NCBI GenBank assembly: GCA_900547025.1
Contig: UREZ01000007.1
Location: 1-36,024, forward strand
DNA: 36,024 nt
Direction of reading: 5' to 3'
From: an uncultured Collinsella sp.
GTDB taxonomy: Bacteria; Actinomycetota; Coriobacteriia; Coriobacteriales; Coriobacteriaceae
Each line of letters begins with the position of its first letter. Within the stretch, counting starts at the first letter, position 1. This document shows positions 8,117 through 16,486 of this stretch, piece after piece. Made by a program: the position numbers and the translations under genes. The notes below the pieces were generated by a model. The model saw nothing but the letters and a program-made list of their open reading frames with translations. It was not told where the DNA came from and ran no database searches.

Positions 8117-8605
8117 TTACGCCCGCTGATAATGCAGGTGCTTCTCGTCGATATCGGCCAGGTCGCGGTCGAGGTAACGGCGTGCGAGCCAGTTTGCCAT
8201 GGGGAGGTTCTGGTCCAGGTAGTTGCCGCACTCCTCGGGAGCGGCACCGGGGACATCGCCCTCAAAGCCGGCGACAAACTCAAACAGCTCACGCACGAGC
8301 GGCAGAATCTCCTCGCTCGTCACCTCGCCAAACACGACGAGGTAAAAGCCCGTGCGGCAGCCCATGGGGCCAAAGTAGACAATACGGCTCGACCACTCGT
8401 CATGATTGCGAAGGAACGTCGCACCCAGGTGCTCGATGGTGTGGCACTCGGCCGTGTTCATGACCGGCTCCTTGTTGGGTATGGTCAGGCGCAGGTCAAA
8501 CGTGGTGACGGCGGCGCCGGTCGCCGGATCGCGGTCGATGCGGCTCACATACACGCCGGGCTCAAGCAGCAGATGGTCAACGGAAAAGCTGGCAATGCGC
8601 TCCAT
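8117..8605 (-). CDS. S-ribosylhomocysteine lyase LuxS
   Basis: Cleaves S-ribosylhomocysteine to homocysteine and 4,5-dihydroxy-2,3-pentanedione, the precursor of the autoinducer AI-2. It belongs to the activated methyl cycle in the cytoplasm. The iron/zinc ligands are H55 and H59 in HTIEHL and C126 in EECGNY. The catalytic cysteine is C83 in FGPMGCRTGFY, and E58 completes the active site. At 162 residues it has the normal length of the family. It is monocistronic: a terminator precedes it (8682-8720) and one follows it (8057-8087). No methionine-cycle partner is adjacent. Confidence 0.96.
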   Translation of the reverse strand: MERIASFSVDHLLLEPGVYVSRIDRDPATGAAVTTFDLRLTIPNKEPVMNTAECHTIEHLGATFLRNHDEWSSRIVYFGPMGCRTGFYLVVFGEVTSEEILPLVRELFEFVAGFEGDVPGAAPEECGNYLDQNLPMANWLARRYLDRDLADIDEKHLHYQRA

Positions 8606-8681
8606 AGCAGATCCTCTCGGTAGTCAATTTGGAACGAGGCTCTTTTAGCTGGTTCGAATGGTCGTACCAATCATACCAGTC

Positions 8682-8720
8682 AAAAAAGCCCCGCCCCAAA
8701 TTGACCACCTGGGACGGGGG
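8682..8720 (-). terminator. Intrinsic terminator of the sugar-kinase operon
   Basis: Read on the minus strand, CCCCGTCCC pairs with GGGGCGGGG (one G-U wobble) around a 13-base loop and is followed by CTTTTTTG. It lies about 40 bases after the kinase stop codon and separates the operon from luxS. Confidence 0.8.
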
Positions 8721-8757
8721 TCAATGAGTTTTTAATCCCCGCCCCAGAAAAATCATG

Positions 8758-10248
8758 CTAGGCAGTGTACGAGATGGTGGCGGCTACGGCGTGGCGCCAG
8801 CCGGCGATCTTTTTGGCGCGCTCGTCGGCGGGCATCACGGGCTCCACGATGCCGCGGGCGCCGTAGACGTCGACAACATCGCGCGTGTACATGCCCAGCG
8901 CAATGCCGCAGGCCCAGGCCGCACCCAGGCCGCTCATCTCGTCATTGCTCGCGATGCGGATGGGCGAGCCAACCAAGTCGCTCTCAAACTGCATCAGGTA
9001 CGCGTCGCGCGTGGGACCGCCGTCAACACGAAGCTCGGCCAGCGCCGCGCCCGAATCCTCGACCATTGCGTCAATTACGTCAAAGATTTGATAGGCAATC
9101 GATTCGTCGGCGGCCTTCACGAACTCCGCGCGACCCGTGGTGCGCGTCATGCCAAAGACGCAGCCCTCGGCGTCACTCGCCCAGTGCGGCGCGCCCAAAC
9201 CGGTAAACGCCGGCACAAAGTAGACGCGACTCGCCGGATTGGCGGCGTAGCACAAGTCGGTAACCTCCTCGGGGTTATTGATGAGCTCCAGATCGTCGCG
9301 CAGCCACGTCTTGACGGCGCCAGCGTAGCCCACGTTGCCCTCGAGTACATACTCGGTCACGCCGTCCATACGCCATGCGAGCGAGCTCGAAAGCCCGTGC
9401 GAGCTGGCAACGAACTCGTCGCCGACGTTCATCATGACCGAGCTGCCGGTGCCATAGGTCGCCTTAGCCATGCCGCGGCTATGGCAGCCCTGCGCGAACA
9501 AGGCGGCATGGCTGTCGCCGAGCACGCCGTGAATGGGCACGGGCGCCGGCAAAAAGCCGCCCAGATCCGTCGTGCCGAACAGGCCATCGGAATCGGTCAC
9601 CTGTGGCAGGCAGGCCACGTCGACGCCAAAGGCCTCGCACACCGGCTCGCTCCAGCAGCCACGGCGCAGGTCAAAGAGCTGCGTGCGGCTGGCATTGGAC
9701 CAGTCGCAGCGGAACTCCGCGCCGCCCGTGAGCGTCCAGACCACCCAGGCATCGATGGTGCCCAGGCACAGCTCGCCTGCCGCAGCAGCCTCGGCAGCAG
9801 CGGGAACGTTCGCAAGGATCCAGGCCATCTTGCCCGCCGGATAGTAGGGCGAGAGCACCAGACCCGTCGCGTCGCGCACCAGCTCGGCCACACCCTCGCG
9901 CGCGGTCAGCTCGTCGCACAGCTCGCGGGCGCGGGCGCACTGCCACACCACGGCGTCACACAGCGGCTCGCCCGTCGTGCGGTTCCATGCAACGGTGGTC
10001 TCGCGCTGGTTGGAGATGCCGATGCCGGCGACGTCGGCCGGATCGACCCCGGTCTCCTCCACCACGGCGCGCGCCACGGCCAGCACATTGGCGGCAATCT
10101 CGGCCGGATCATGGCTCACCCAGCCGGCCTCGTTGACGATCTGGCGATGCGAGCGATCGGCACGATGAATCAAATGGCCGCCTTCGTCCACCAGCAGCGC
10201 CTTGGTGCCCTGCGTGGATTGATCGATTCCGATGATGTAGCGGCCCAT
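8758..10248 (-). CDS. FGGY-family carbohydrate kinase, glycerol-kinase-like
   Basis: ATP-dependent kinase of 496 residues with two actin-like FGGY domains. The N-terminus GIDQSTQGTKALL, the block NQRETT and the segment TIDAWVVWTLTGG are close to glycerol kinases. A glycine-rich ATP-binding region (YGTGSSVMMNVG) follows. As the last gene of an isomerase/transketolase operon, its substrate is more likely a small ketose such as xylulose, erythrulose or apulose than glycerol itself, which is an inference from context. The ATG at 10248 aligns with the family start; a longer frame would add only five residues. A perfect palindrome (10268-10300) separates it from the transketolase gene. No glpF or glpD is nearby. 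Confidence 0.85.
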   Translation of the reverse strand: MGRYIIGIDQSTQGTKALLVDEGGHLIHRADRSHRQIVNEAGWVSHDPAEIAANVLAVARAVVEETGVDPADVAGIGISNQRETTVAWNRTTGEPLCDAVVWQCARARELCDELTAREGVAELVRDATGLVLSPYYPAGKMAWILANVPAAAEAAAAGELCLGTIDAWVVWTLTGGAEFRCDWSNASRTQLFDLRRGCWSEPVCEAFGVDVACLPQVTDSDGLFGTTDLGGFLPAPVPIHGVLGDSHAALFAQGCHSRGMAKATYGTGSSVMMNVGDEFVASSHGLSSSLAWRMDGVTEYVLEGNVGYAGAVKTWLRDDLELINNPEEVTDLCYAANPASRVYFVPAFTGLGAPHWASDAEGCVFGMTRTTGRAEFVKAADESIAYQIFDVIDAMVEDSGAALAELRVDGGPTRDAYLMQFESDLVGSPIRIASNDEMSGLGAAWACGIALGMYTRDVVDVYGARGIVEPVMPADERAKKIAGWRHAVAATISYTA

Positions 10249-10267
10249 GGCCACCCCTTTCAAAATG

Positions 10268-10300
10268 AATGTGACAAAGGGACGGTCCCTTTGTCACATT
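10268..10300. repeat. Perfect GGGAC palindrome inside the sugar operon
   Basis: Sixteen-base arms, AATGTGACAAAGGGAC and its exact complement, surround one central base. It fills the gap between the second transketolase gene and the kinase gene. It shares GGGAC with other repeats of this window. It may attenuate transcription or stabilise the upstream message, so that kinase output differs from transketolase output. Confidence 0.85.
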
Positions 10301-10304
10301 CCAG

Positions 10305-11246
10305 TTACTCTGCGGGCAGGAATTCGGCGACGGTCTGCGCGATTCCGGCACCCGTCAGGCCGTAGTGTGCAAAGACCTCGGGGCTCGTGCCGGTGATGAC
10401 CGGCGCGTCGGGCAGGGAGAGGCACTTGACCGGACGCGGGCAATGCTCGCCCACCACTTGCGCGACCATAGAACCCAGGCCGCCGAAGGGACTGTGCTCC
10501 TCGACAGTCACGACGGCGCGCGTGGCACCGGCGGCCTCAATCACGGCCTCGGCGTCAAGCGGCTTGACGCAATACATGTCGAGCACCGTTGCCGAGATGC
10601 CCTGCTCGGCCAGCAGGTCGGCAGCGTCCACGGCATGGCGGACCATCTCGCCGGTAGCGACGAGCGTTACATCGGTGCCGCGGCGTACCCAGGTGGCGCG
10701 GTCCATCTGGAACGGGCACTCGTCCTCGGTGTACACGTCCTCGACCGGGTTGCGGCCCACGCGGATGTAGGCCGGCTTGTTGTCGGCGACCAGGGCCCGC
10801 ACGAGCTCGGCGGTCTGGAAGCGATCGCTCGGCAGATACACGCGCATGTTGGGAATCGCGCTCATGGCGGCGATATCCTGCGCGGAGTGATGGCTCATGC
10901 CCAAGGCGCCGTAGGACACGCCGCCCGAGATGCCGATGAGCTTGACGTTGGTGTTGGAGTACGAGACGTCGACCTTGCACTGCTCATACGAGCGCGTGGT
11001 CACAAAGGACGCCGGCGAGGCAGCCCAGGCCTTCTTGCCGCACGAAGCCATGCCGGCGGCGATGCTCACCAGGTCCTGTTCGGCAATGCCGACCTCGACG
11101 GACTGCTGGGGATACTGATCAAAGAACGGCGTGAGCGATGCGGAGCCGCGGGAATCGGAGCACAGGACGACGATATCCTTATCGGTCTTCGCGGCCTCGA
11201 GCAGCGTGTCGCAGATAACCTTGCGATTGGCGATCTTGTTAGCCAT
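10305..11246 (-). CDS. Transketolase-like protein, C-terminal subunit (pyrimidine and C domains)
   Basis: Second half of a split transketolase, 313 residues, expected to pair with the N-terminal subunit encoded upstream. The pyrimidine-binding domain carries VEVGIAEQDLVSIAAGMA, with the catalytic glutamate in the AEQ motif. The C-terminal domain starts at about residue 180 (TDVTLVATGEMV). I placed the start at MANKIANRKV because AAGGAGG precedes it and homologous subunits begin here; the longer reading frame is an overlap artefact. It overlaps the end of the N-terminal subunit by eight bases, so the two are coupled. Either general transketolase or a dedicated sugar-phosphate transketolase is possible. 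Confidence 0.9.
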   Translation of the reverse strand: MANKIANRKVICDTLLEAAKTDKDIVVLCSDSRGSASLTPFFDQYPQQSVEVGIAEQDLVSIAAGMASCGKKAWAASPASFVTTRSYEQCKVDVSYSNTNVKLIGISGGVSYGALGMSHHSAQDIAAMSAIPNMRVYLPSDRFQTAELVRALVADNKPAYIRVGRNPVEDVYTEDECPFQMDRATWVRRGTDVTLVATGEMVRHAVDAADLLAEQGISATVLDMYCVKPLDAEAVIEAAGATRAVVTVEEHSPFGGLGSMVAQVVGEHCPRPVKCLSLPDAPVITGTSPEVFAHYGLTGAGIAQTVAEFLPAE

Positions 11247-12075
11247 TGATGGCCTCCTTATGGGCAGCGAAATCGGCGATGATCTGGGCATATTCCTCAT
11301 CGTTGGGCAGGTGATGATGCCAGGCGGCCTTGTCCTCCATAACAGGCGAGCCATAGCCCTTCACCGTGTTGAGGATGATGACCGTGGGCTTGCCGCAGGT
11401 CTCGGCCGCAAGCGTCAGCGCGGCGTCGATGGCCCGGACGTCGTTGCCCGGAATGGAGAGCACGTTCCATCCGAAGGCTGCCCAGCGCTCCTCCTGCGAG
11501 TCCTGCTTCATGACGTCCTCGGTGCTACCGCTGATCTGCAGGCGGTTGCGGTCCACGAGCGCGCACAGGTTATCGAGCTGGTAGTTGCCGCCGCTCATGG
11601 CGCCCTCCCAGACCGAGCCCTCGGCAAGCTCGCCGTCGCCCATGATGGTGTAGACGCAATAGTCGCGGCCGTCCATCTTGCCGGCGAGCGCCATGCCCAC
11701 GGCCACGGGCAGGCCGTGACCCAGCGAGCCCGAGTTCATCTCGATGCCCTTGAGCTTGTTGTTGGGGTGGCCGATGTAGGGGCTGCCGAACCTGGAGAAG
11801 CGGGCCTTGACGTCGTCGAGGTCAAGATAGCCCTCGTGGCAAAGCACCGCGTAGTAAGCCTCCATGGCGTGGCCCTTGGAGAGCACGAAGCGGTCGCGAT
11901 CGGGATCGTCGACGGTCTCGGGCGAAATGTTGAGGTGGTTGGCGTAGAGGGCCATGAGGGCGTCGATCACCGACATGTCGCCGCCGATGTGGCCGCCGGC
12001 GCCAGCCATGATGATATCGACGCAATCGCGGCGAAGGTCCCAACGCAGGGACTCAAGCTCTTCGATAGTTGCCAT
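11239..12075 (-). CDS. Transketolase-like protein, N-terminal (TPP-binding) subunit
   Basis: First half of a split transketolase, 278 residues, binding the diphosphate of thiamine pyrophosphate. The TPP/magnesium motif is GDGELAEG at 146-153 with N177 in DRNRL. The substrate-loop histidines are in GHAMEAYY and GSLGHGLP. With its partner it should transfer two-carbon ketol units between sugar phosphates in the cytoplasm. It begins two bases after the isomerase stop, with GAGGAGA inside the upstream gene as ribosome binding site. Split transketolases are common in Actinobacteria, Firmicutes and sugar-catabolic operons, so the pair may serve only this pathway. Confidence 0.9.
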   Translation of the reverse strand: MATIEELESLRWDLRRDCVDIIMAGAGGHIGGDMSVIDALMALYANHLNISPETVDDPDRDRFVLSKGHAMEAYYAVLCHEGYLDLDDVKARFSRFGSPYIGHPNNKLKGIEMNSGSLGHGLPVAVGMALAGKMDGRDYCVYTIMGDGELAEGSVWEGAMSGGNYQLDNLCALVDRNRLQISGSTEDVMKQDSQEERWAAFGWNVLSIPGNDVRAIDAALTLAAETCGKPTVIILNTVKGYGSPVMEDKAAWHHHLPNDEEYAQIIADFAAHKEAING

Positions 12076-12077
12076 TT

Positions 12078-13478
12078 CTACTCTCCTCGCAGGTAGGCTT
12101 TGACGTCTTCTTCAATCGGGTCGTATAAGTCGGGGGCAATGCCGATGTACTTGCACGCCTCGTAGAGCACCGGCACCACGTTGGCGTGAATAGCGACGCA
12201 GTGGTGGATGTAGGGGCCCTCGACGATCTTGGCCTCGAGGCGCTTGATGTTGTCGACCTCGACCCACAGGTAGGTGCCCATGCCGGCCGGGCCGTCGATG
12301 CCGCGGGCGTTGCCCAGTAGCAGCGAGTACTCGCCGTTGTCACCGTCAAAGCGGGCAAGGGTGAGGTCGCCGTGCTTGGCCTCGGCCGTCAGCGCGCCGG
12401 GGTGATCGAAAGCCAGCGGGTAGGTGAGCTTGGGCTTGACGGCCGCGCAGCTGCAGGGCCAGGGGCCACAATGCTGCAGCAGCTCGCCGTTCTCGTTATC
12501 GGGATGGCGCACGGTCCAGTCGGCGAACATGCCGCGGTGACGGCCCAGGTCGGCGGCCTCGACCATCAGCGCGGTGATGGCGCCGTGGATATCGGTCTCG
12601 CATACGATAGGAATGCCCATCTCGTTGAGGATGGCGTTGGCGGCGCAGGGCATAATGCCCAGCTCGTCCTGCAGAGCGTTCCAGCACTGAATGGCACCGG
12701 CGTTGCAGCCATACTTCTCGACCAAGCGCTTCATGGCGATGGCAAGACCGGCGACCGCGGGGACCTTGTCCTCGGGGATGCAGATCTCAAAGCTGTCGTT
12801 GATGTGGGCAAGCATGGCGGCCATGGCCTGCTCGTCGGCCTGGGCGTCGCGCACAGCCTGGACAAGTTCGGTCATGGGGATAGGCGAAAGCTGGATGTTG
12901 AACTTCTCGAGCAGCTCGCCCTCGTTGCACATGGTCGACCAGAAGTCGAATGGACGGGTGGCCATCTGCAGGATGCGGGTGTGCTTGAAGGTCTTGACCA
13001 CGTTGCAAACGGCCAAAAAGTCCCAAACGCCGCGCTCGAACTCGGGGTCGGTCAGGCGGCAGTTGGTCATGTAGGTGAAGGGAACCTGGAAGCGGCGCAG
13101 GACCTTGCCGGTGGCGAACAGGCCGCACTGGCTATCGCGCAGGCGTGTGCCGTCGGGCTCGGGGCGCTCGTCGCGCGGACCCCACAGCAGTACGGGTAGA
13201 CCGAGCTCGCGGGCAAGGCGAGCGCAAACGTACTCGGTGCCAAAGTTAGCGTGGCACAGCATAATGCCATCGACGCCCTCGGCGCGGAATTTCTTGACGA
13301 TGGGCTCGATATGGCTGTCGTCGAACAGCAGGCCCTCGTCATTGATGTCGTCGATATCCACGATGTCGACGCCGATCTCGCGCAGGCGATCAGCCGTCAG
13401 GCCGCGATACTTGATTGCGTCCGGCGCGCTAAAGATACTGCGGCGCGTGGGCACAAAGCCGAGCTTGATCTTGTTCAT
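12078..13478 (-). CDS. L-fucose/L-arabinose-isomerase-fold protein
   Basis: First structural gene of the operon, 466 residues, with the layout of the fucose/arabinose isomerase superfamily: an N-terminal Rossmann-like part (GIMLCHANFGTEYVCARLA) and a C-terminal domain. Candidate metal ligands are the E and D of VCETDIHGA (about residues 292-300) and a histidine near IHHCVAIH in the C-terminal part. It should interconvert an aldose and a ketose in the cytoplasm. Which sugar is not visible; a pentose or branched sugar is suggested by the FGGY kinase and transketolase downstream. Its promoter and operator-like repeats lie at 13499-13633. Confidence 0.83.
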   Translation of the reverse strand: MNKIKLGFVPTRRSIFSAPDAIKYRGLTADRLREIGVDIVDIDDINDEGLLFDDSHIEPIVKKFRAEGVDGIMLCHANFGTEYVCARLARELGLPVLLWGPRDERPEPDGTRLRDSQCGLFATGKVLRRFQVPFTYMTNCRLTDPEFERGVWDFLAVCNVVKTFKHTRILQMATRPFDFWSTMCNEGELLEKFNIQLSPIPMTELVQAVRDAQADEQAMAAMLAHINDSFEICIPEDKVPAVAGLAIAMKRLVEKYGCNAGAIQCWNALQDELGIMPCAANAILNEMGIPIVCETDIHGAITALMVEAADLGRHRGMFADWTVRHPDNENGELLQHCGPWPCSCAAVKPKLTYPLAFDHPGALTAEAKHGDLTLARFDGDNGEYSLLLGNARGIDGPAGMGTYLWVEVDNIKRLEAKIVEGPYIHHCVAIHANVVPVLYEACKYIGIAPDLYDPIEEDVKAYLRGE

Positions 13479-13498
13479 GTACGTCCTCCCCTAATCAC

Positions 13499-13633
13499 AT
13501 GTTCAGTAAACAGACGCATGTTTCGTTTTGTTCTGTTTACTAAATGTTTTACTCTTTTGTTTAATAGTCTAGCGCGAAAGTCCCGTAAACGGTAGAGAAA
13601 TCAGCCTAAACGGTATGTAAACAAACTGAACAT
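13499..13633 (-). promoter_or_regulatory. Promoter and operator array of the sugar operon
   Basis: On the minus strand, -35 TTTACG (13584-13589) and -10 TATTAA (13561-13566) are spaced by exactly 17 bases. Downstream of them, AGTAAACAGA (13505-13514) and TCTGTTTACT (13532-13541) form an inverted pair. The whole region is bracketed by inverted ATGTTCAGT copies at 13499-13507 and 13625-13633, and GTTTA motifs lie upstream of the promoter. Related TAAACA/TGTTTA symmetry occurs in front of the LacI gene, so this is probably the operator set of that regulator. Confidence 0.6.
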
Positions 13634-13646
13634 ACAAGGGCATCAA

Positions 13647-13674
13647 AAAGAGGGCCCCGAAGGACCCTCTTTTA
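13647..13674 (-). terminator. Intrinsic terminator of the LacI gene
   Basis: An AAAAGAGGG/CCCTCTTTT stem with a CTTCGG-type centre is followed on the minus strand by further T residues. It lies 65-90 bases after the LacI stop and separates the regulator from the operon promoter. Confidence 0.75.
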
Positions 13675-13736
13675 GTAGCGTTATGTATGGCTGCCTTAGC
13701 GAGCTTTGCCTCCCTACGGCCCAGCGTTGCCTTTGC

Positions 13737-14747
13737 CTAGATCTCACGCACGCTTTGGCGCTCGACAAAATAGGTCGACACGGCCGTCTTGCAGGTATAG
13801 CTCTTGGGATTGCGGATGTTGCCCACCAGGCGGCGCACCGCGATCTCGCCCACCTCGTGCTTGGGAACGTGCACCGTGGTGAGCGGCGGATTGGAGAAGG
13901 CGCCCAAAGACAGATCGTCAAAGCCGATGATTGAGACATCCTCGGGGACACGTATGCCGTGCTCGTTCAGCGCGCGCATGGCGCCTACGGCGAGCACGTC
14001 GTTTTCGGCAAAGAAAGCCGTCGGCAGGTCGTCGCGCGAGACGCTGTCGAGCCATGCGCCCATGTCGCGATAAGCACCTTCGAGCGTGGTGCCCAGTGTG
14101 ACGCGCCATGTCGGGTTGGCCTCAAGCTCCGCATCCTCAAGCGCTTGGCGATAGCCGCGCTCGCGATCCTTAAAGTTGCGGATGCGAAGGTCGCCTGCCA
14201 GATAGCCGATTTGCTTGTGACCCTTCTCGATAAGGTAGTCCACGGCGCGCAGCACCGAGTCGGTGTTGGCAATGACTACGGCATCGAAGTACTGGCGATC
14301 GCTCCAGCCATCGAGCACGATCAAGTGGGCGGCAGCGTTGGCGAACAAGGCATAGTCTTCCTCACCCAGCTCGGTACCCATCAGCACGATAGCGGCGGAT
14401 GGATCGGCGATCAGGCCCTCGACCTGCGGACGCACGGCGTCCAAGTCGCTAAAGTCGAGCGAGACAAAGCTCGTGCTCATACCGTGACGGCGCGCCTGGC
14501 GCTCCACGCCCTCAATGACCGCAGGATGGAAGGTGCTCTCGTCCAGAATGGCGCCCGTCTTGCGCGCAAGCACGAACTGAATGCTCTCGAGCTGCGTCGA
14601 CTGCTGATAGCCCAGCGACTGTGCGCACTCCAGGATGACCTTGGCGGTCTCCTCACTCACGCTGCGCTTGCGGTTGAGCGCGTTGGACACGGTCGCAGGC
14701 GAAAAACCGGTGATGCGGCTGATCTCGCGAACACTTGCTTTGGCCAT
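13737..14747 (-). CDS. LacI-family transcriptional regulator
   Basis: A 336-residue repressor. The N-terminal helix-turn-helix (about residues 1-50) has VREISRITGFSPATVSNALN, and a periplasmic-binding-protein-like sugar domain follows to the end. I chose the ATG at 14747 because AGGGGGAACA precedes it and the HTH starts right after; the ATG five codons upstream lies in the ribosome binding site. It is followed by its own terminator and then the operon it most likely controls. Operator-like repeats are present both before its own gene and before the isomerase gene, so self-regulation is probable. The effector sugar is unknown. Confidence 0.9.
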   Translation of the reverse strand: MAKASVREISRITGFSPATVSNALNRKRSVSEETAKVILECAQSLGYQQSTQLESIQFVLARKTGAILDESTFHPAVIEGVERQARRHGMSTSFVSLDFSDLDAVRPQVEGLIADPSAAIVLMGTELGEEDYALFANAAAHLIVLDGWSDRQYFDAVVIANTDSVLRAVDYLIEKGHKQIGYLAGDLRIRNFKDRERGYRQALEDAELEANPTWRVTLGTTLEGAYRDMGAWLDSVSRDDLPTAFFAENDVLAVGAMRALNEHGIRVPEDVSIIGFDDLSLGAFSNPPLTTVHVPKHEVGEIAVRRLVGNIRNPKSYTCKTAVSTYFVERQSVREI

Positions 14748-14822
14748 TGTTCCCCCTAGCAACGGCCGTGGCGGAGCATCGCAACTCGATGGCTCGGCAA
14801 ATAAACGACCGCAAATTCAATC

Positions 14823-14868
14823 TAAACAGAGTAGTAAATGTTTATTAGCTAGTTTAGCCTGTTGTCAA
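14823..14868 (-). promoter_or_regulatory. LacI gene promoter with overlapping operator
   Basis: A consensus -35 TTGACA sits at 14863-14868 on the minus strand, with a weak -10 (ATAAAC) 17 bases on. A 22-base symmetrical site with perfect TAAACA and TGTTTA ends (14823-14844) covers the -10 region. Binding there would block transcription, which fits autoregulation. Confidence 0.55.
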
Positions 14869-14921
14869 GTAAAGTGGCCCGACTATTCCCCCAACGGGCG
14901 CATTTGTCCATCTTAACGTTA

Positions 14922-16340
14922 TTACGCAAGGTCTTCGCCATTGCTTGCTATTACGCGTCGGTACCATTCGAAGCTTTTCTTTTTACGTCTCTCAAACGAG
15001 CCCGCACCGCTATCGTCTCGATCGACATAGATAAACCCGTAGCGCTTACGCATCTGTCCTGTGGCGACCGAAACCAAATCGATCGGGCCCCAACAGGTAT
15101 ATCCCATGAGTTCCACCCCGTCGAGCTCGACGGTCTCCCTCATCGCCTCGATGTGGGCCCGCAGGTATTCAACTCGATAGTCGTCTTCTATTTCACCCGA
15201 ATCTTCCGGCACATCAGGAGCACCCAAACCGTTTTCGACGATGAACAGCGGCTTTTGATAGCGATCCCAGATTTCATTCATGGTGACGCGCAGCCCTTTG
15301 GGGTCGATAAACCTCCCCCAAGGCTCCTGTTTTAGATACGGATTAGGCGCCGAGCGAAGAAGGTTCGAATCGAACTGACCTTCCGCATGCGCTTTTGCGA
15401 CGCGCGTCGAGTAATACGAAAACGAGACGAAATCGACCAGGTTTGCAGCCAGTACTTCGCGGTCATCATCCCGATAGGGCACCTCAAAACCATGGCGGGC
15501 GTATTCCTTGAGAACATAGCTCGGGTACGCACCGCGCACCTGGACGTCGGTAAACATGTAATGGCTGCGATTCTCAGCCTGCGCAGCCAGCACATCGTCC
15601 GGATCACATGTAGCCGGATAGAAGACACCTGCGTTGAGCATGCAACCGATCTTCGCCCCAGGGCACAGTTCATGACACGCCCCGACCGCACGGGCGCTCG
15701 CAACCAATACATGGTGCACGGCCGTGTGAACCGTTGCATAGCGATTCTCCCCTTGCTCGAAGATGATCCCCGCCGCCATAAAGCACGCCTGCGTCATGAT
15801 GTTGATCTCGTTAAAGGTCAGCCAATAATTGACCAATCCCCGATAGCGCTCGAACACGGTACGCGAATATCGCTCGAACAGGTCGACCAACCTGCGATCG
15901 CGCCATCCGCCATACGCATCGACGAGATGCATGGGGACATCATAGTGGTTGAGCGTCACCAAAGGCTCAATGTCATGCGCGCGACACGTCCTAAAAACAT
16001 CCTCGTAAAAGGCAAGGCCTTCTTCATTGGGCTCGGCTTCGTCTCCTTTGGGAAAAATGCGGCTCCAGGCGATTGATAAGCGCAGGCATTTAAAACCCAT
16101 CTGGGCAAACAGTTCAATATCCTGCTTGTACCTATGGTAAAAATCAATGCCCTTGCGAGCGGGATAGAAGCTGTCGGGTGCCAACGCAAGCGGATCAAGG
16201 TCTCCCCGCATGACGTCCATGCGTTGATCGCCAAACGGCAGCATGTCGGAATTGGCTAAACCGCGACCGCCTTCGTTCCATCCTCCCTCGCACTGGTTTG
16301 CAGCCAGAGCCCCGCCCCATAAAAAATCTTCTCTAAACAT
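14922..16340 (-). CDS. GH1 6-phospho-beta-glucosidase of the bgl-type operon
   Basis: Hydrolyses 6-phospho-beta-glucosides imported by the EIIBC protein encoded just upstream. It has 472 residues. The acid/base is E178 in TFNEIN, the nucleophile E369 in IVENGLG, and the phosphate-site Ser/Lys/Tyr set is S424, K432 and Y434. I placed the start at MFREDFLWGG because the family begins with this motif and AAAGGAC precedes it; the longer frame runs into the hairpin at 16424-16458. It is the last gene of the licT-EIIBC-GH1 operon. Compared with the paralogue at 4210-5640 it is less GC-biased in codon choice and has a more diverged middle region, so the substrates may differ. Confidence 0.92.
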   Translation of the reverse strand: MFREDFLWGGALAANQCEGGWNEGGRGLANSDMLPFGDQRMDVMRGDLDPLALAPDSFYPARKGIDFYHRYKQDIELFAQMGFKCLRLSIAWSRIFPKGDEAEPNEEGLAFYEDVFRTCRAHDIEPLVTLNHYDVPMHLVDAYGGWRDRRLVDLFERYSRTVFERYRGLVNYWLTFNEINIMTQACFMAAGIIFEQGENRYATVHTAVHHVLVASARAVGACHELCPGAKIGCMLNAGVFYPATCDPDDVLAAQAENRSHYMFTDVQVRGAYPSYVLKEYARHGFEVPYRDDDREVLAANLVDFVSFSYYSTRVAKAHAEGQFDSNLLRSAPNPYLKQEPWGRFIDPKGLRVTMNEIWDRYQKPLFIVENGLGAPDVPEDSGEIEDDYRVEYLRAHIEAMRETVELDGVELMGYTCWGPIDLVSVATGQMRKRYGFIYVDRDDSGAGSFERRKKKSFEWYRRVIASNGEDLA

Positions 16341-16423
16341 TATGGTGTCGTCCTTTCTATCAAATTCCCGGCCCACACTGTCGAACGCAACGGACTCGGC
16401 AAGTGCCGCGCAACAGCACAGTA

Positions 16424-16458
16424 CCGTTGCGCGGCCAAGGGGTCGGACCGCGCAACGG
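16424..16458. promoter_or_regulatory. Intercistronic hairpin between EIIBC and GH1 genes
   Basis: An 11-bp perfect stem, CCGTTGCGCGG with CCGCGCAACGG, encloses a 13-base loop in the 146-base gap. No T-run follows on the minus strand, so it is more likely an mRNA-stabilising or processing structure than a full terminator. Half-copies of GCGCAAC occur alongside (16385-16415). Confidence 0.6.
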
Positions 16459-16486
16459 CTGGGGAGCATATTTGTGTAGTAGCCTC

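Noticed and set aside
8755..10365. Long plus-strand open frame of 536 codons opposite the FGGY kinase
   Set aside because: It mirrors a gene with clear family motifs, lacks a ribosome binding site and shows no protein motif; high-GC DNA gives such antisense frames.
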